Source of the DNA: Streptomyces sp. ISL-100 | GTDB lineage: Bacteria; Actinomycetota; Actinomycetes; Streptomycetales; Streptomycetaceae | Direction: 5' to 3' | NCBI RefSeq assembly: GCF_018614615.1 | Contig: NZ_JAGGOK010000034.1 | Span: forward strand, 1-53,813 | DNA length: 53,813 bases | Part shown: positions 28,051-36,282 of the stretch, in pieces | How positions within the stretch are numbered: the first letter of the stretch is position 1 | Layout of the letters: every line of letters begins with the position of its first letter | The notes under the pieces: generated by a model | Told to the model about the DNA's origin: nothing | Database searches by the model: none | The model's input: only the letters and a program-made list of their open reading frames with translations | Made by a program: the position numbers and the translations under genes

Positions 28051-29385
28051 ATGCGCGAAAACAGCCGTCTCATCAGCTCAGCCGTCGCCGTCGCCGCGAT
28101 ATCCGTGCTCGCCTCCGCGTGTACGGGCCAGTCGGAGTCCGGCGCGACCGACGACCCGAACGCGAAGACCACGATCACCTTCTGGCACGGCTGGAGCGCC
28201 CCGAGCGAGGTGAAGGCGATCCAGGCGAACGTCGACCGCTTCGAGGCGCAGCACAAGAACATCAAGGTCGACGTCGTCGGCAACATCAACGACGACAAGC
28301 TCAACCAGGCGCTGCGCGCGGGCGGTTCGAAGGGCCCGGACGTCGTGTCCTCGTTCACGACGTCCAACGTCGGGAAGTTCTGCTCGTCGGGTGCCTTCGC
28401 CGACCTCAAGCCCTTCATCGAGAAGTCGAAGCTCGATCTGGAGAAGACCTTCCCGAAGGTGACGCTGGAGTACACGCAGTTCGAGGGCAAGCGGTGCGCG
28501 ATGCCGCTGCTCGCCGACGCGTACGGCCTCTACTACAACAAGGACGCCTTCAAGAAGGCCGGCATCGCCTCTCCGCCGAAGACCATGTCCGAGCTGACCG
28601 CGACCGCGAAGAAGCTGACCAAGGCCAAAGGCGACAGCTACGAGCAGCTCGGCTTCATGCCGAACTTCCACGGCTACGAGACGACCACCGAGCACTACAT
28701 GGGCAGCTGGGACCAGACGTACTTCGACGCGGACGGCAAGTCGAACATCGCCAAGGACCCGGCCTTCGCCGCCATGTTCACTCAGCAGAAGAAGCTGGTG
28801 GACGAGCTCGGCGGCTTCGAGAAGCTGGAGAAGTACCGCGGCACCTTCGGTGACGAGTGGGGCGCCAAGCACCCGTTCCACACCGGCCAGGTCGCGATGC
28901 AGATGGACGGTGAGTGGCGGCTGGGCATGGCCGAGGACGCCAAGGTGCCGTTCGAGGTCGGTGTCGCGCCGATGCCCGTCGCCGACGACGAGGCCGACAG
29001 CTACGGCAAGGGCTTCCTGTCCGGCACTGTCATGGGCATCGCCCCGGCCAGCAAGAAGCAGAACGCGGCCTGGGAGCTGGTCAAGTTCATGACCACGGAC
29101 ACGAAGGCCGTCGTGGAGTTCGCCAACGCGATCCGCAATGTGCCGTCGACTTTCGACGCGCTGAAGTCGCCGGACCTCAAGCTCGACCCGCGCTTCAAGA
29201 CGTTCCTGGACATCGCGCAGCACCCGAAGTCCAGCACCCCGGCGGGCGCGGTGAACGGTGCGACGTACCTCCAGACGATCGAGGAGTTCGGCTACCAGTA
29301 CGAGAAGGGCGCGGTGAAGGACCTGAAGGCCGGCCTGGAGAAGACCGCCGCACAGATCGACACCGACATCGCGAAGGCGAAGTAG
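28051..29385 (+). CDS. csnE: ABC sugar-binding lipoprotein, CsnE-type
   Basis: A 444-residue extracellular solute-binding protein (family 1). A lipoprotein signal peptide ends at Cys24 (SVLASACTGQ), so it is anchored outside the membrane. The mature part has the usual start TITFWHGWSAPSEVKAIQAN and the hinge segment MQMDGEWRLGMA. In the csn operon this protein captures glucosamine oligosaccharides for the following permeases. No ATPase gene is in the operon; such Streptomyces importers use the shared ATPase MsiK. GGGAG lies 7 nt before the ATG. Specificity is inferred from gene order, not from residues. Confidence 0.88.
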   Translation: MRENSRLISSAVAVAAISVLASACTGQSESGATDDPNAKTTITFWHGWSAPSEVKAIQANVDRFEAQHKNIKVDVVGNINDDKLNQALRAGGSKGPDVVSSFTTSNVGKFCSSGAFADLKPFIEKSKLDLEKTFPKVTLEYTQFEGKRCAMPLLADAYGLYYNKDAFKKAGIASPPKTMSELTATAKKLTKAKGDSYEQLGFMPNFHGYETTTEHYMGSWDQTYFDADGKSNIAKDPAFAAMFTQQKKLVDELGGFEKLEKYRGTFGDEWGAKHPFHTGQVAMQMDGEWRLGMAEDAKVPFEVGVAPMPVADDEADSYGKGFLSGTVMGIAPASKKQNAAWELVKFMTTDTKAVVEFANAIRNVPSTFDALKSPDLKLDPRFKTFLDIAQHPKSSTPAGAVNGATYLQTIEEFGYQYEKGAVKDLKAGLEKTAAQIDTDIAKAK

Positions 29386-29392
29386 TCCTGCG

Positions 29393-30361
29393 ATGAGCAC
29401 GCACACGCTTCTTTCGAAGCGCCGGCGGTCGGCCCTGGTCGCGAAGCGCCGGAAAACGGCACTGCGGACGGCGGCTTTCATGTCGCCTTGGCTGATCGGC
29501 TTCAGCGTCTTCTTCGCGTACCCGCTGCTGTCGACCGTCTATTTCTCCTTCATGCAGTACGACGGTTTCGGTGTCCCCACCTTCAACGGGCTCGACAACT
29601 GGACGTACGTCTTCCGCGACTACCCGATGTTCTGGCCGTCGCTGCGCAACACCCTGTGGCTGGTCCTGATCATGGTCACCTGCCGGGTCGTCTTCGGCCT
29701 GGGCACCGGCCTGCTGATCACCAAGATCAAGACGGGTACGGGGATCTTCCGCACCCTCTTCTACCTGCCGTTCCTGGCCCCGCCGGTCGCCGCGACGCTC
29801 GCCTTCGTCTTTCTCCTCAACCCCGGCACGGGACCCGTCAATTCGGTCCTCGGCGACCTCGGGCTGCCGACCCCCGGCTGGTTCAACGACCCGTCCTGGT
29901 CGAAGCCGGCGCTCACCATGCTCGCGGTGTGGGGGATCGGCGACCTCATGGTCATCTTCATGGCCGCGCTGCTCGACGTACCGAAGGAGCAGTACGAGGC
30001 GGCGGAGCTGGACGGCGCGTCCGGGATTCAGCGCTTCCGCTTCGTGACCCTTCCCAACATCTCGCCGATCGTGATGTTCTCCGTCGTCACCGGCGTGATC
30101 CAGACCATGCAGTACTACACACAGCCGCTGGTCGCGGGGAAGGTCGCCTCCGGCATCATCGGCGGCTCGGGCCAGCAGTTCGAGCCGGGCTACCCCGACA
30201 AGTCGACGCTGACACTCCCCCAGCTCGTCTATAACCTCGGCTTCCAGCGCTTCGACTACGGGGCCGCGTGCGTGGTCGCGCTCGTTCTGTTCGCCCTGGC
30301 CATGGCCTTCACCGCGCTTTTGATGCGGCGGCGCGGCGGCATCCTCCAGGCAGGTGAATGA
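29393..30361 (+). CDS. csnF: ABC sugar permease 1, CsnF-type
   Basis: A 322-residue MalF/UgpA-like permease. A basic N-terminus (KRRRSALVAKRRK) precedes about six helices, the first near FMSPWLIGFSVFFAYPLL. The EAA loop that docks the ATPase reads EAAELDGASGIQRFRFVTLP at about residues 202-221. It starts 8 bp after the binding-protein gene and overlaps the next gene by an ATGA, so the subunits are co-translated. It forms the heterodimeric channel with the next product. Confidence 0.92.
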   Translation: MSTHTLLSKRRRSALVAKRRKTALRTAAFMSPWLIGFSVFFAYPLLSTVYFSFMQYDGFGVPTFNGLDNWTYVFRDYPMFWPSLRNTLWLVLIMVTCRVVFGLGTGLLITKIKTGTGIFRTLFYLPFLAPPVAATLAFVFLLNPGTGPVNSVLGDLGLPTPGWFNDPSWSKPALTMLAVWGIGDLMVIFMAALLDVPKEQYEAAELDGASGIQRFRFVTLPNISPIVMFSVVTGVIQTMQYYTQPLVAGKVASGIIGGSGQQFEPGYPDKSTLTLPQLVYNLGFQRFDYGAACVVALVLFALAMAFTALLMRRRGGILQAGE

Positions 30362-31233
30362 CAGTCATGACGCACACTCTCGCCACACCCGCCGAGCGCA
30401 CCGCACGCCGCAAAGCGCTTCTGCACTGGGTCGCCGTCCATTCGCTGGGGATCGCGGCCGCGCTCTTCTTCGTGCTGCCGTTCGTCTTCGTCGTACTGAC
30501 GTCACTGATGAACGACCAGCAGGCGCTGACCCGCGACCTCACGCCCAACACCTGGGAGTGGGGCAACTACGCCAAGGTGTTCGAGACGCCGGGCTTCGTG
30601 ACCTGGTGGAGGAACACGCTGCTGTACGCCGGACTCGGCACCGTACTGACGGTCGCCTCGTCCGTCCCGGTGGCGTACGCGCTCGCCAAGTTCCGCTTCC
30701 GGGGCCGAAACCTGTCGCTGATGCTCGTCATCTCCATGATGATGCTGCCGCCGCAGGTCATCATCATTCCGATGTACCTGTTCTGGGCGAAGCAGCTCGA
30801 CCTGTCCGGCACGCTGTGGCCGCTGATCATCCCGATGGCGTTCGGTGACGCGTTCTCGATCTTCCTGCTGCGGCAGTTCCTGCTGACCATTCCGAACGAA
30901 TACCTGGATGCGGCGAAGGTCGACGGCTGCGGCGAACTCCGCACGCTGATCCGGGTCGTCATCCCGATGGCCAAGCCGGGCATCGCGGCCGTAGCCCTGT
31001 TCCAGTTCTTCTACGCCTGGAACGACTACTTCGGACCGCAGATCTACGCCTCCGAGAACCCGGCCGCCTGGACGCTGTCGTACGGACTCGAATCGTTCAA
31101 GGGCGCGCACCACACCGACTGGAATCTGACCATGGCCGCGACCGTGCTGGTCATGGCCCCTGTGATCGTCGTCTTCTTCTTCGCCCAGAAGGCATTCGTC
31201 GAAGGCGTCACACTGACCGGAGTAAAGGGCTGA
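30358..31233 (+). CDS. csnG: ABC sugar permease 2, CsnG-type
   Basis: A 291-residue MalG-type permease with six helices, including ALFFVLPFVFVVLTSL near the start and AATVLVMAPVIVVFFFAQ near the end. The EAA-type loop reads LDAAKVDGCGELRTLIRVVI. The start ATG at 30358 overlaps the csnF stop (ATGA); a second ATG at 30367 is also possible. It pairs with CsnF to import the sugar, energised by a genomic MsiK-type ATPase not encoded here. Confidence 0.92.
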   Translation: MTVMTHTLATPAERTARRKALLHWVAVHSLGIAAALFFVLPFVFVVLTSLMNDQQALTRDLTPNTWEWGNYAKVFETPGFVTWWRNTLLYAGLGTVLTVASSVPVAYALAKFRFRGRNLSLMLVISMMMLPPQVIIIPMYLFWAKQLDLSGTLWPLIIPMAFGDAFSIFLLRQFLLTIPNEYLDAAKVDGCGELRTLIRVVIPMAKPGIAAVALFQFFYAWNDYFGPQIYASENPAAWTLSYGLESFKGAHHTDWNLTMAATVLVMAPVIVVFFFAQKAFVEGVTLTGVKG

Positions 31234-31238
31234 GGACG

Positions 31239-32513
31239 ATGGCTGGCATGAAGCTCGCAGTAGTGGGGGGCGGCTCCACCTACACCCCCGAATTGATCGA
31301 CGGTTTCGCTCGCCTGCGGGACACCCTGCCGATCGAGGAGCTCACCCTCGTCGACCCGGCCGCCGACCGCCTGGACCTGGTGGGCGGCCTCGCCCGCCGC
31401 ATTTTCGCCAAGCAGGGCCACCCCGGCCGCATCACGACCACCTCCGACCTTGACGCGGGCGTAGCGGGCGCCGACGCGGTGCTGCTGCAGCTCCGGGTGG
31501 GCGGGCAGGCCGCCCGCAACAAGGACGAGACGTGGCCGCTGGAATGCGGGTGCGTCGGGCAGGAGACGACGGGCGCCGGCGGTCTCGCGAAGGCGCTGCG
31601 TACGGTCCCGGTCGTCCTGGACATCGCCGAGCGGGTACGCCGCGCGAACCCGGACGCCTGGATCATCGACTTCACCAACCCCGTCGGCATCATCACGCGG
31701 GCGCTGCTCCAGGCCGGGCACAAGGCGGTCGGGCTGTGCAACGTGGCGATCGGCTTCCAGCGGAAGTTCGCGAAGCTGCTGGAGGTGGCGCCGGCCGACG
31801 TACACCTGAACCACGTGGGTCTCAACCACCTCAGCTGGGAGCTGGGGGTACGCCTCGGCGGTCCCGAGGGTGAGGACGTGCTGCCGAAGCTGCTCGCCGA
31901 GCACGGGGACGCGATCGCCGACGACCTGCACCTGCCGCGCGCGGTGCTGGACCGGCTGGGTGTCGTCCCGTCCTACTACCTGCGCTATTTCTACGCGCAT
32001 GACGAGGTGGTGCGGGAGCTCGGGACGAAGCCGTCGCGGGCGGCGGAGGTGGCCGCGATGGAAGCGGAACTCCTGGCCATGTACGGCGATCCGGCCCTGG
32101 ACGAGAAGCCCCCGCTGCTGGCGAAGCGCGGCGGCGCATTCTATTCGGAAGCGGCGGTGGATCTGGCGGCGTCACTGCTGGGCAACGGCGGCAGTCCCGT
32201 GCAGGTCGTCAACACGTACAACAACGGCACGCTGCCGTTTCTGGCGGACGACGCTGTCATCGAGGTCCAGGCGCGGGTCGACCGGACGGGCGCCACACCG
32301 CTGGCCGTGCCCGAGCTCGACCCGCTGTACGCGGGGCTCATCGCGAATGTGACGGCGTACGAGGACCTCGCACTGGAGGCCGCGCTGCGCGGCGGACGCG
32401 ACCGCGTCTTCAAGGCGCTGCTCGCACACCCCCTGATCGGCCAGTTCGAGTACGCCGACGGGCTCACCGACCGGCTGATCGCACACAACCGGGAGCACCT
32501 GGCGTGGGCGTGA
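31239..32513 (+). CDS. csnH: GH4 family glycosidase, CsnH-type
   Basis: A 424-residue cytosolic GH4 enzyme, a family that uses NAD+ and a divalent metal in a redox-elimination mechanism. The Rossmann start is KLAVVGGGSTYTPELIDGF. Family signatures seen are LLQLRVGG, FTNPVGIIT, the metal-binding Cys in GLCNVAIG and the metal-binding His in LNHVGLNHLSW. Such proteins are often named 6-phospho-beta-glucosidase, but here it lies with an ABC importer rather than a PTS, so the substrate is probably an imported, perhaps kinase-phosphorylated, glucosamine oligosaccharide. It starts 5 bp after csnG and overlaps the kinase gene. Confidence 0.9.
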   Translation: MAGMKLAVVGGGSTYTPELIDGFARLRDTLPIEELTLVDPAADRLDLVGGLARRIFAKQGHPGRITTTSDLDAGVAGADAVLLQLRVGGQAARNKDETWPLECGCVGQETTGAGGLAKALRTVPVVLDIAERVRRANPDAWIIDFTNPVGIITRALLQAGHKAVGLCNVAIGFQRKFAKLLEVAPADVHLNHVGLNHLSWELGVRLGGPEGEDVLPKLLAEHGDAIADDLHLPRAVLDRLGVVPSYYLRYFYAHDEVVRELGTKPSRAAEVAAMEAELLAMYGDPALDEKPPLLAKRGGAFYSEAAVDLAASLLGNGGSPVQVVNTYNNGTLPFLADDAVIEVQARVDRTGATPLAVPELDPLYAGLIANVTAYEDLALEAALRGGRDRVFKALLAHPLIGQFEYADGLTDRLIAHNREHLAWA

Positions 32514-33472
32514 GCGCGGCGGTTGTCGCCATCGACGCAGGCAACAGCAAGACGGATGTGGCGGTGGTCGGGCCGGACGGGTCGGTCCTGTCCGCGACCC
32601 GGGGCGGTGGCTTCCAGCCGCCGGTGGTCGGGGTCGGGGCGGCGGTCGACGCGCTGGCGGAGACGGTCGGGCGGGCTCTGGAGGAGGCGGGGGTGGAGGA
32701 GGCCGAACACGTCTCCGCCTGCCTCGCCAACGCCGATCTCCCGGTCGAGGAGGAGGAGTTGGCGGCGGCCGTCCACGCGCGCGGGTGGGGGCGTACGACG
32801 GAGGTCCGCAACGACACCTTCGCGATCCTGCGGGCGGGTGTCGACGAGCCGCGCGGCGTCGCGGTGGTCTGCGGCGCGGGCATCAACTGCGTCGGCATGC
32901 TCCCGGACGGGCGCACGGCCCGCTTTCCCGCGATCGGCCGGCTCTCCGGCGACTGGGGCGGCGGCGGAGGTCTCGCGGACGAGGCGATCTGGTTCGCGGC
33001 GCGGGCGGAGGACGGCCGGGGGGAGCGCACGGAGCTGGCGCACGCCTTGCCGGCGCACTTCGGGCTGCCGTCGATGTACGCGCTGATCGAGGCGCTGCAT
33101 CTGGGGCGGATCGCGCCGGGGCGGCGGCATGAACTGGCCCCCGTGCTCTTCGCTGTGAGCGCGGAGGGGGACCGGGTCGCCCGGTCGATCGTGTACCGCC
33201 AGGCGGAGGAGGTGGTCGCGATGTCGACGGTGGCGCTCGGCCGGCTGGATCTGCTCGCCGGGGAGGCCCCTGTGATGCTGGGCGGCAGTGTCCTGGCGGC
33301 TCGCCATCCGGAGCTGGACGACCGCATCGCGGCGCTGATGTCGGACCGGGCCCCGAAGGCGGTACTGCGCGTGGTGACGGCACCGCCGGTGCTGGGGGCG
33401 GCGCTGCTGGGCCTTGACCGTACCGGGGCGGGGCCTGCGGCGCGTGAACGGTTGCGCGCGCACTACGCGTGA
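32504..33472 (+). CDS. csnK: BadF/BadG-type sugar kinase (glucosamine/GlcNAc kinase-like), CsnK-type
   Basis: A 322-residue ASKHA-fold kinase. Phosphate-1 motif AIDAGNSKTDVAVVG, Asp in RNDTFAILRAG, phosphate-2 VVCGAGINC and a glycine-rich LSGDWGGGGGLADEA are visible, as in N-acetylglucosamine kinases of this group. It probably phosphorylates glucosamine units released inside the cell, feeding amino-sugar metabolism. It overlaps csnH by 10 bp (GTG at 32504; the GTG at 32510 is an alternative). It is the last gene of the operon; a 345-bp gap full of repeats follows. Confidence 0.87.
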   Translation: MGVSAAVVAIDAGNSKTDVAVVGPDGSVLSATRGGGFQPPVVGVGAAVDALAETVGRALEEAGVEEAEHVSACLANADLPVEEEELAAAVHARGWGRTTEVRNDTFAILRAGVDEPRGVAVVCGAGINCVGMLPDGRTARFPAIGRLSGDWGGGGGLADEAIWFAARAEDGRGERTELAHALPAHFGLPSMYALIEALHLGRIAPGRRHELAPVLFAVSAEGDRVARSIVYRQAEEVVAMSTVALGRLDLLAGEAPVMLGGSVLAARHPELDDRIAALMSDRAPKAVLRVVTAPPVLGAALLGLDRTGAGPAARERLRAHYA

Positions 33473-33497
33473 GGGGGCGGGTGCGGGTGCGGGTTCC

Positions 33498-33665
33498 GGA
33501 GCCTGCGGCGCTTTCCCCGACCCGCCCCTTCCCGAAGCTGGGGGCAAGCCCCCAGACCCCAGACAGCGCAGACGCCCTGCGGGCGTGTCCTCAATCGCCG
33601 GACGGGCTCCTATGGAGCCCCTCCGGCGATTGAGGAGCGCGGGTAGGGGAACAGCCCCGCAGGGA
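33498..33665. repeat. GC-rich interspersed intergenic repeat, copy 4 (double)
   Basis: Contains CTTTCCCCGACCCGCCCC, GGGGGCAAGCCCCC, GCCCTGCGGGCG and two back-to-back arms, TCCTCAATCGCCGGACGGG and CCCCTCCGGCGATTGAGGAG, forming a large inverted repeat around CTCCTATGGAG. It occupies most of the gap from 33473 to 33817; no gene is seen there. A weak CCCCCCTG...CAGGAGGGGG hairpin near 33690-33715 may end the csn-type operon. Confidence 0.7.
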
Positions 33666-33817
33666 CTCGGGCTGGGAACCGAACACGTCCCCCCTGCGTA
33701 TACAGGAGGGGGATCAGAACGCACAAAGCGCCTTGATCGGCACAAGATCGAGTCAATCGTGGTGTGGATACCGGCCCCTGCGGCCATACTGCTTGCCGGG
33801 ACCGAGGGGGAGGTCAA

Positions 33818-35167
33818 GTGGCACACCCGCCGAACGTGCGCGAAGCGCAACCGCCCGCGCGGACCACCGCGTGGTCGGAAGGCGTGGACCGGCTGCGCGC
33901 CGGCGCCACGACCGAACCCGGCCGGCTCCGCATCATCGGCGCCCTCGTGGCCGCACTCGTCGTCGCCTTCGGAGCGGCGACCGCCTGGGAGATCTCCGAC
34001 CGCGCGGCCGCCGCCGACGCCGTGGTCACCCGCAGCCAGCCACTGAGTGCCGACGCCGCGAGCATCTACCGTTCCCTCGCCGACGCCGACTCCGCCGCCG
34101 CCAACGGATTCCTGGCGGGGGCACAGGAACCGCAGGACGTGCGCGAGCGGTACGAGGACGACATCGCCACCGCATCCGCCCTGCTCGTGAAGGCCGCCGC
34201 CAACACGGAAAGCACCAGCGCCTCCGGACGCGAGATCGCCGTACTCAACACCCAACTCCCCCAGTACACCGGTCTGATAGAGCGCGCCCGCGCCAATAAC
34301 CGCCTCGGTCTCCCCCTCGGCGGCGCCTACCTGCGGTACGCGAACGAGCGCATGACCACCAAGCTGCTCCCCGCCGCCGAGCGGCTGTACAAGGCGGAGA
34401 CCAGCAGACTCGGGGACGACTACGACGACGCCCGGGTGTGGCCGTTCATCGGGCTGGGGCTCGGAGTCCTCGCGCTGGGCGGCCTCGCCTGGGCCCAGCG
34501 GCGCAATTACCTGCGTACGAACCGGGTGTTGAACCACGGTCTGCTGGCCGCGAGCGTCGCTTCCGCCGTCGTCCTGCTGTGGCTGGGCGTAGGGCACGCC
34601 GTGGCGCGGGCCGACCTCAAGGACGCCATGACGAACGGCCAGAAGTCGCTCGAAGTCCTCAACGACGCGCGCATCAACTCGCTCAACGCCCGCGCCAACG
34701 AAAACCTCACTCTCGTCGCGCGCGGCGCCGTACTGGCCGAGGACGGCAAGCGCGACCTGTACGAGTCGCAGTACGCCGACGGCATGAAGGTCCTCGTGCA
34801 GCGCCTCGCGGACGCGAGCAAGCTCGCCGACGATCTGCGGGGCAGCGCGCCCGTGACGGACGCGACCACCAAGGCCGCCGAGTGGCGCAAGCGGCACACC
34901 ACCGCGCGCGCCACCGACGACGGCGGCGACTACGAAGGCGCCCTGGCGAAGGTCATCGGAGCCAAGGGCTCCACCGGCGAGTGCTTCAACGGGGTCGACG
35001 CGGCGCTGGAGAAGGCGCTCGCCCACGAGCAGGCGGAGTTCACCCGGGCAGCCGAGGGCAGCCGGGGCGCGCTCACCGGCCTGCCGCTCGGCGCCGCGGT
35101 CCTGGCGGTGCTGGGCGCGGCGGGCGCCGTGCTCGGCATCGGGCGCAGGCTTTCGGAGTACAGGTGA
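33818..35167 (+). CDS. Four-helix membrane receptor, GlnX-like
   Basis: A 449-residue membrane protein. GTG at 33818 has GGGGGAGG just upstream. Predicted topology: cytosolic N-terminus, TM1 about 39-59 (IIGALVAALVVAFGAATAW), a helical outside domain about 60-215, TM2 about 216-236, TM3 about 250-272, a second helical outside domain about 273-420 and TM4 about 424-443. Two all-helical sensor domains and gene order (binding protein, then pknG) match GlnX of the mycobacterial GlnX-GlnH-PknG pathway, where amino-acid-loaded GlnH is sensed and PknG is activated. It stops 28 bp before the binding-protein start. Assignment rests on topology and synteny, as the sequence itself has no catalytic motif. 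Confidence 0.72.
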   Translation: MAHPPNVREAQPPARTTAWSEGVDRLRAGATTEPGRLRIIGALVAALVVAFGAATAWEISDRAAAADAVVTRSQPLSADAASIYRSLADADSAAANGFLAGAQEPQDVRERYEDDIATASALLVKAAANTESTSASGREIAVLNTQLPQYTGLIERARANNRLGLPLGGAYLRYANERMTTKLLPAAERLYKAETSRLGDDYDDARVWPFIGLGLGVLALGGLAWAQRRNYLRTNRVLNHGLLAASVASAVVLLWLGVGHAVARADLKDAMTNGQKSLEVLNDARINSLNARANENLTLVARGAVLAEDGKRDLYESQYADGMKVLVQRLADASKLADDLRGSAPVTDATTKAAEWRKRHTTARATDDGGDYEGALAKVIGAKGSTGECFNGVDAALEKALAHEQAEFTRAAEGSRGALTGLPLGAAVLAVLGAAGAVLGIGRRLSEYR

Positions 35168-35195
35168 ACAGGTGATGCGGGTGGGAGGAGGCGCG

Positions 35196-36212
35196 GTGAC
35201 CAGGAGCGGCAGCAGGGTCAGGGCCGTGGGCGGTACCGGCAGCAGGCTGCGCGGCTGGGGCGGAGTGGCCGGCATGGCCGCGGCCTGCGCGCTGACGGCC
35301 GCGGCGACGCTGCTGCCGCTCTCCCACGGCGCCGGGGACGGGCAGGGCTCGGACGCGGTGGGGCAGCGGGTGGCGCGGGCGGTCCCCGCACGGGCGGACA
35401 TCTGCGAGGAGCCGGAGCGCAGCCTGCGGCCCTCGAATGCGGACGGCCCCGCGATCGAGAAGATCAAGGCGCGCGGCAAGCTGATCGCCGGCGTCGACCA
35501 GAACAGCTTCCGCTGGGGCTACCGCAATCCGGCCACCGGTGACCTCGAAGGCTTCGACATCGACCTGGTGCGTGCCATAGCGGCGGACATCCTCGGCGAC
35601 CCCGACAAGGTCATCTACCGCGCGATACCCACCAATCAGCGCATCCTCGCCCTCCAGGAGGACAGGGTCGACGTCGTCGTCAGGACGATGACGGTCAACT
35701 GCAACCGGATCAAGGACGTCGCGTTCTCGACCGCCTACTTCCAGGCAGGGCAGCAGGTGCTCGCCCCGAAGAAATCGACGGTCAAGGGCTACGACTCCTC
35801 GCTCGCCGGCAAGAAGGTCTGTACGGCGAAGGGCTCGACGGCGTACGACGCGCTGGCCGCGAAGTCGTTCGGCGCGAAGTTCGAAGGTCTCACCGTGTCC
35901 AACCAGCTGGACTGCCTGGTCCGGCTCCAGCTCGGCGAGGTCGACGCCGTGGTGACTGACAACGCCCTGGCGGCCGGCCAGGCGGCGCAGGATCCGGCGG
36001 TCGAGCTCAAGGGCGAACCGTTCACTCAGGAGTACTACGGCGTCGCGGCGAAGCTCGGCAGCGACGACTTGGTACGCCGGCTGAACCAGGTCCTCGACGA
36101 CTACCGCGAGGGCGGCGAGACCGGCCCGTGGATGACGGCGTACGCCAAGTGGCTGAAGGACGACCTGCCAGGCATCAAGAAGCCGCCGGAGCCGAAGTAC
36201 CGGGACAATTGA
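35196..36212 (+). CDS. Glutamate/aspartate-type periplasmic binding protein, GlnH-like
   Basis: A 338-residue family 3 solute-binding protein. The N-terminal hydrophobic segment (about 18-42) exports it; one Cys in MAAAC could be a lipidation site but the following residues are still hydrophobic, so a membrane anchor is equally possible. Binding-domain motifs are clear: KLIAGVDQNSFRWGYRNP, LEGFDIDLVRAIAADI, the substrate-contact DVVVRTMTVN and YQ/FQAGQQVLAP. GTG at 35196 is chosen for GGAGGAG 5 nt upstream; earlier starts at 35172/35175 exist. There are no ABC permease genes beside it. That fits a sensing role with the preceding receptor, as mycobacterial GlnH has, rather than transport. Confidence 0.85.
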   Translation: MTRSGSRVRAVGGTGSRLRGWGGVAGMAAACALTAAATLLPLSHGAGDGQGSDAVGQRVARAVPARADICEEPERSLRPSNADGPAIEKIKARGKLIAGVDQNSFRWGYRNPATGDLEGFDIDLVRAIAADILGDPDKVIYRAIPTNQRILALQEDRVDVVVRTMTVNCNRIKDVAFSTAYFQAGQQVLAPKKSTVKGYDSSLAGKKVCTAKGSTAYDALAAKSFGAKFEGLTVSNQLDCLVRLQLGEVDAVVTDNALAAGQAAQDPAVELKGEPFTQEYYGVAAKLGSDDLVRRLNQVLDDYREGGETGPWMTAYAKWLKDDLPGIKKPPEPKYRDN

Positions 36213-36282
36213 GCCGGTTGAATCCTGGGCAGAACGACACGGGGCAGTACATCGGGGAAGCGGAAGAGCGGAGAGGTGATCG

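Noticed and set aside
32141..35479. A 1112-codon minus-strand frame across the GH4, kinase and receptor genes
   Set aside because: Shadow frame; it crosses an intergenic repeat and three well-supported genes.
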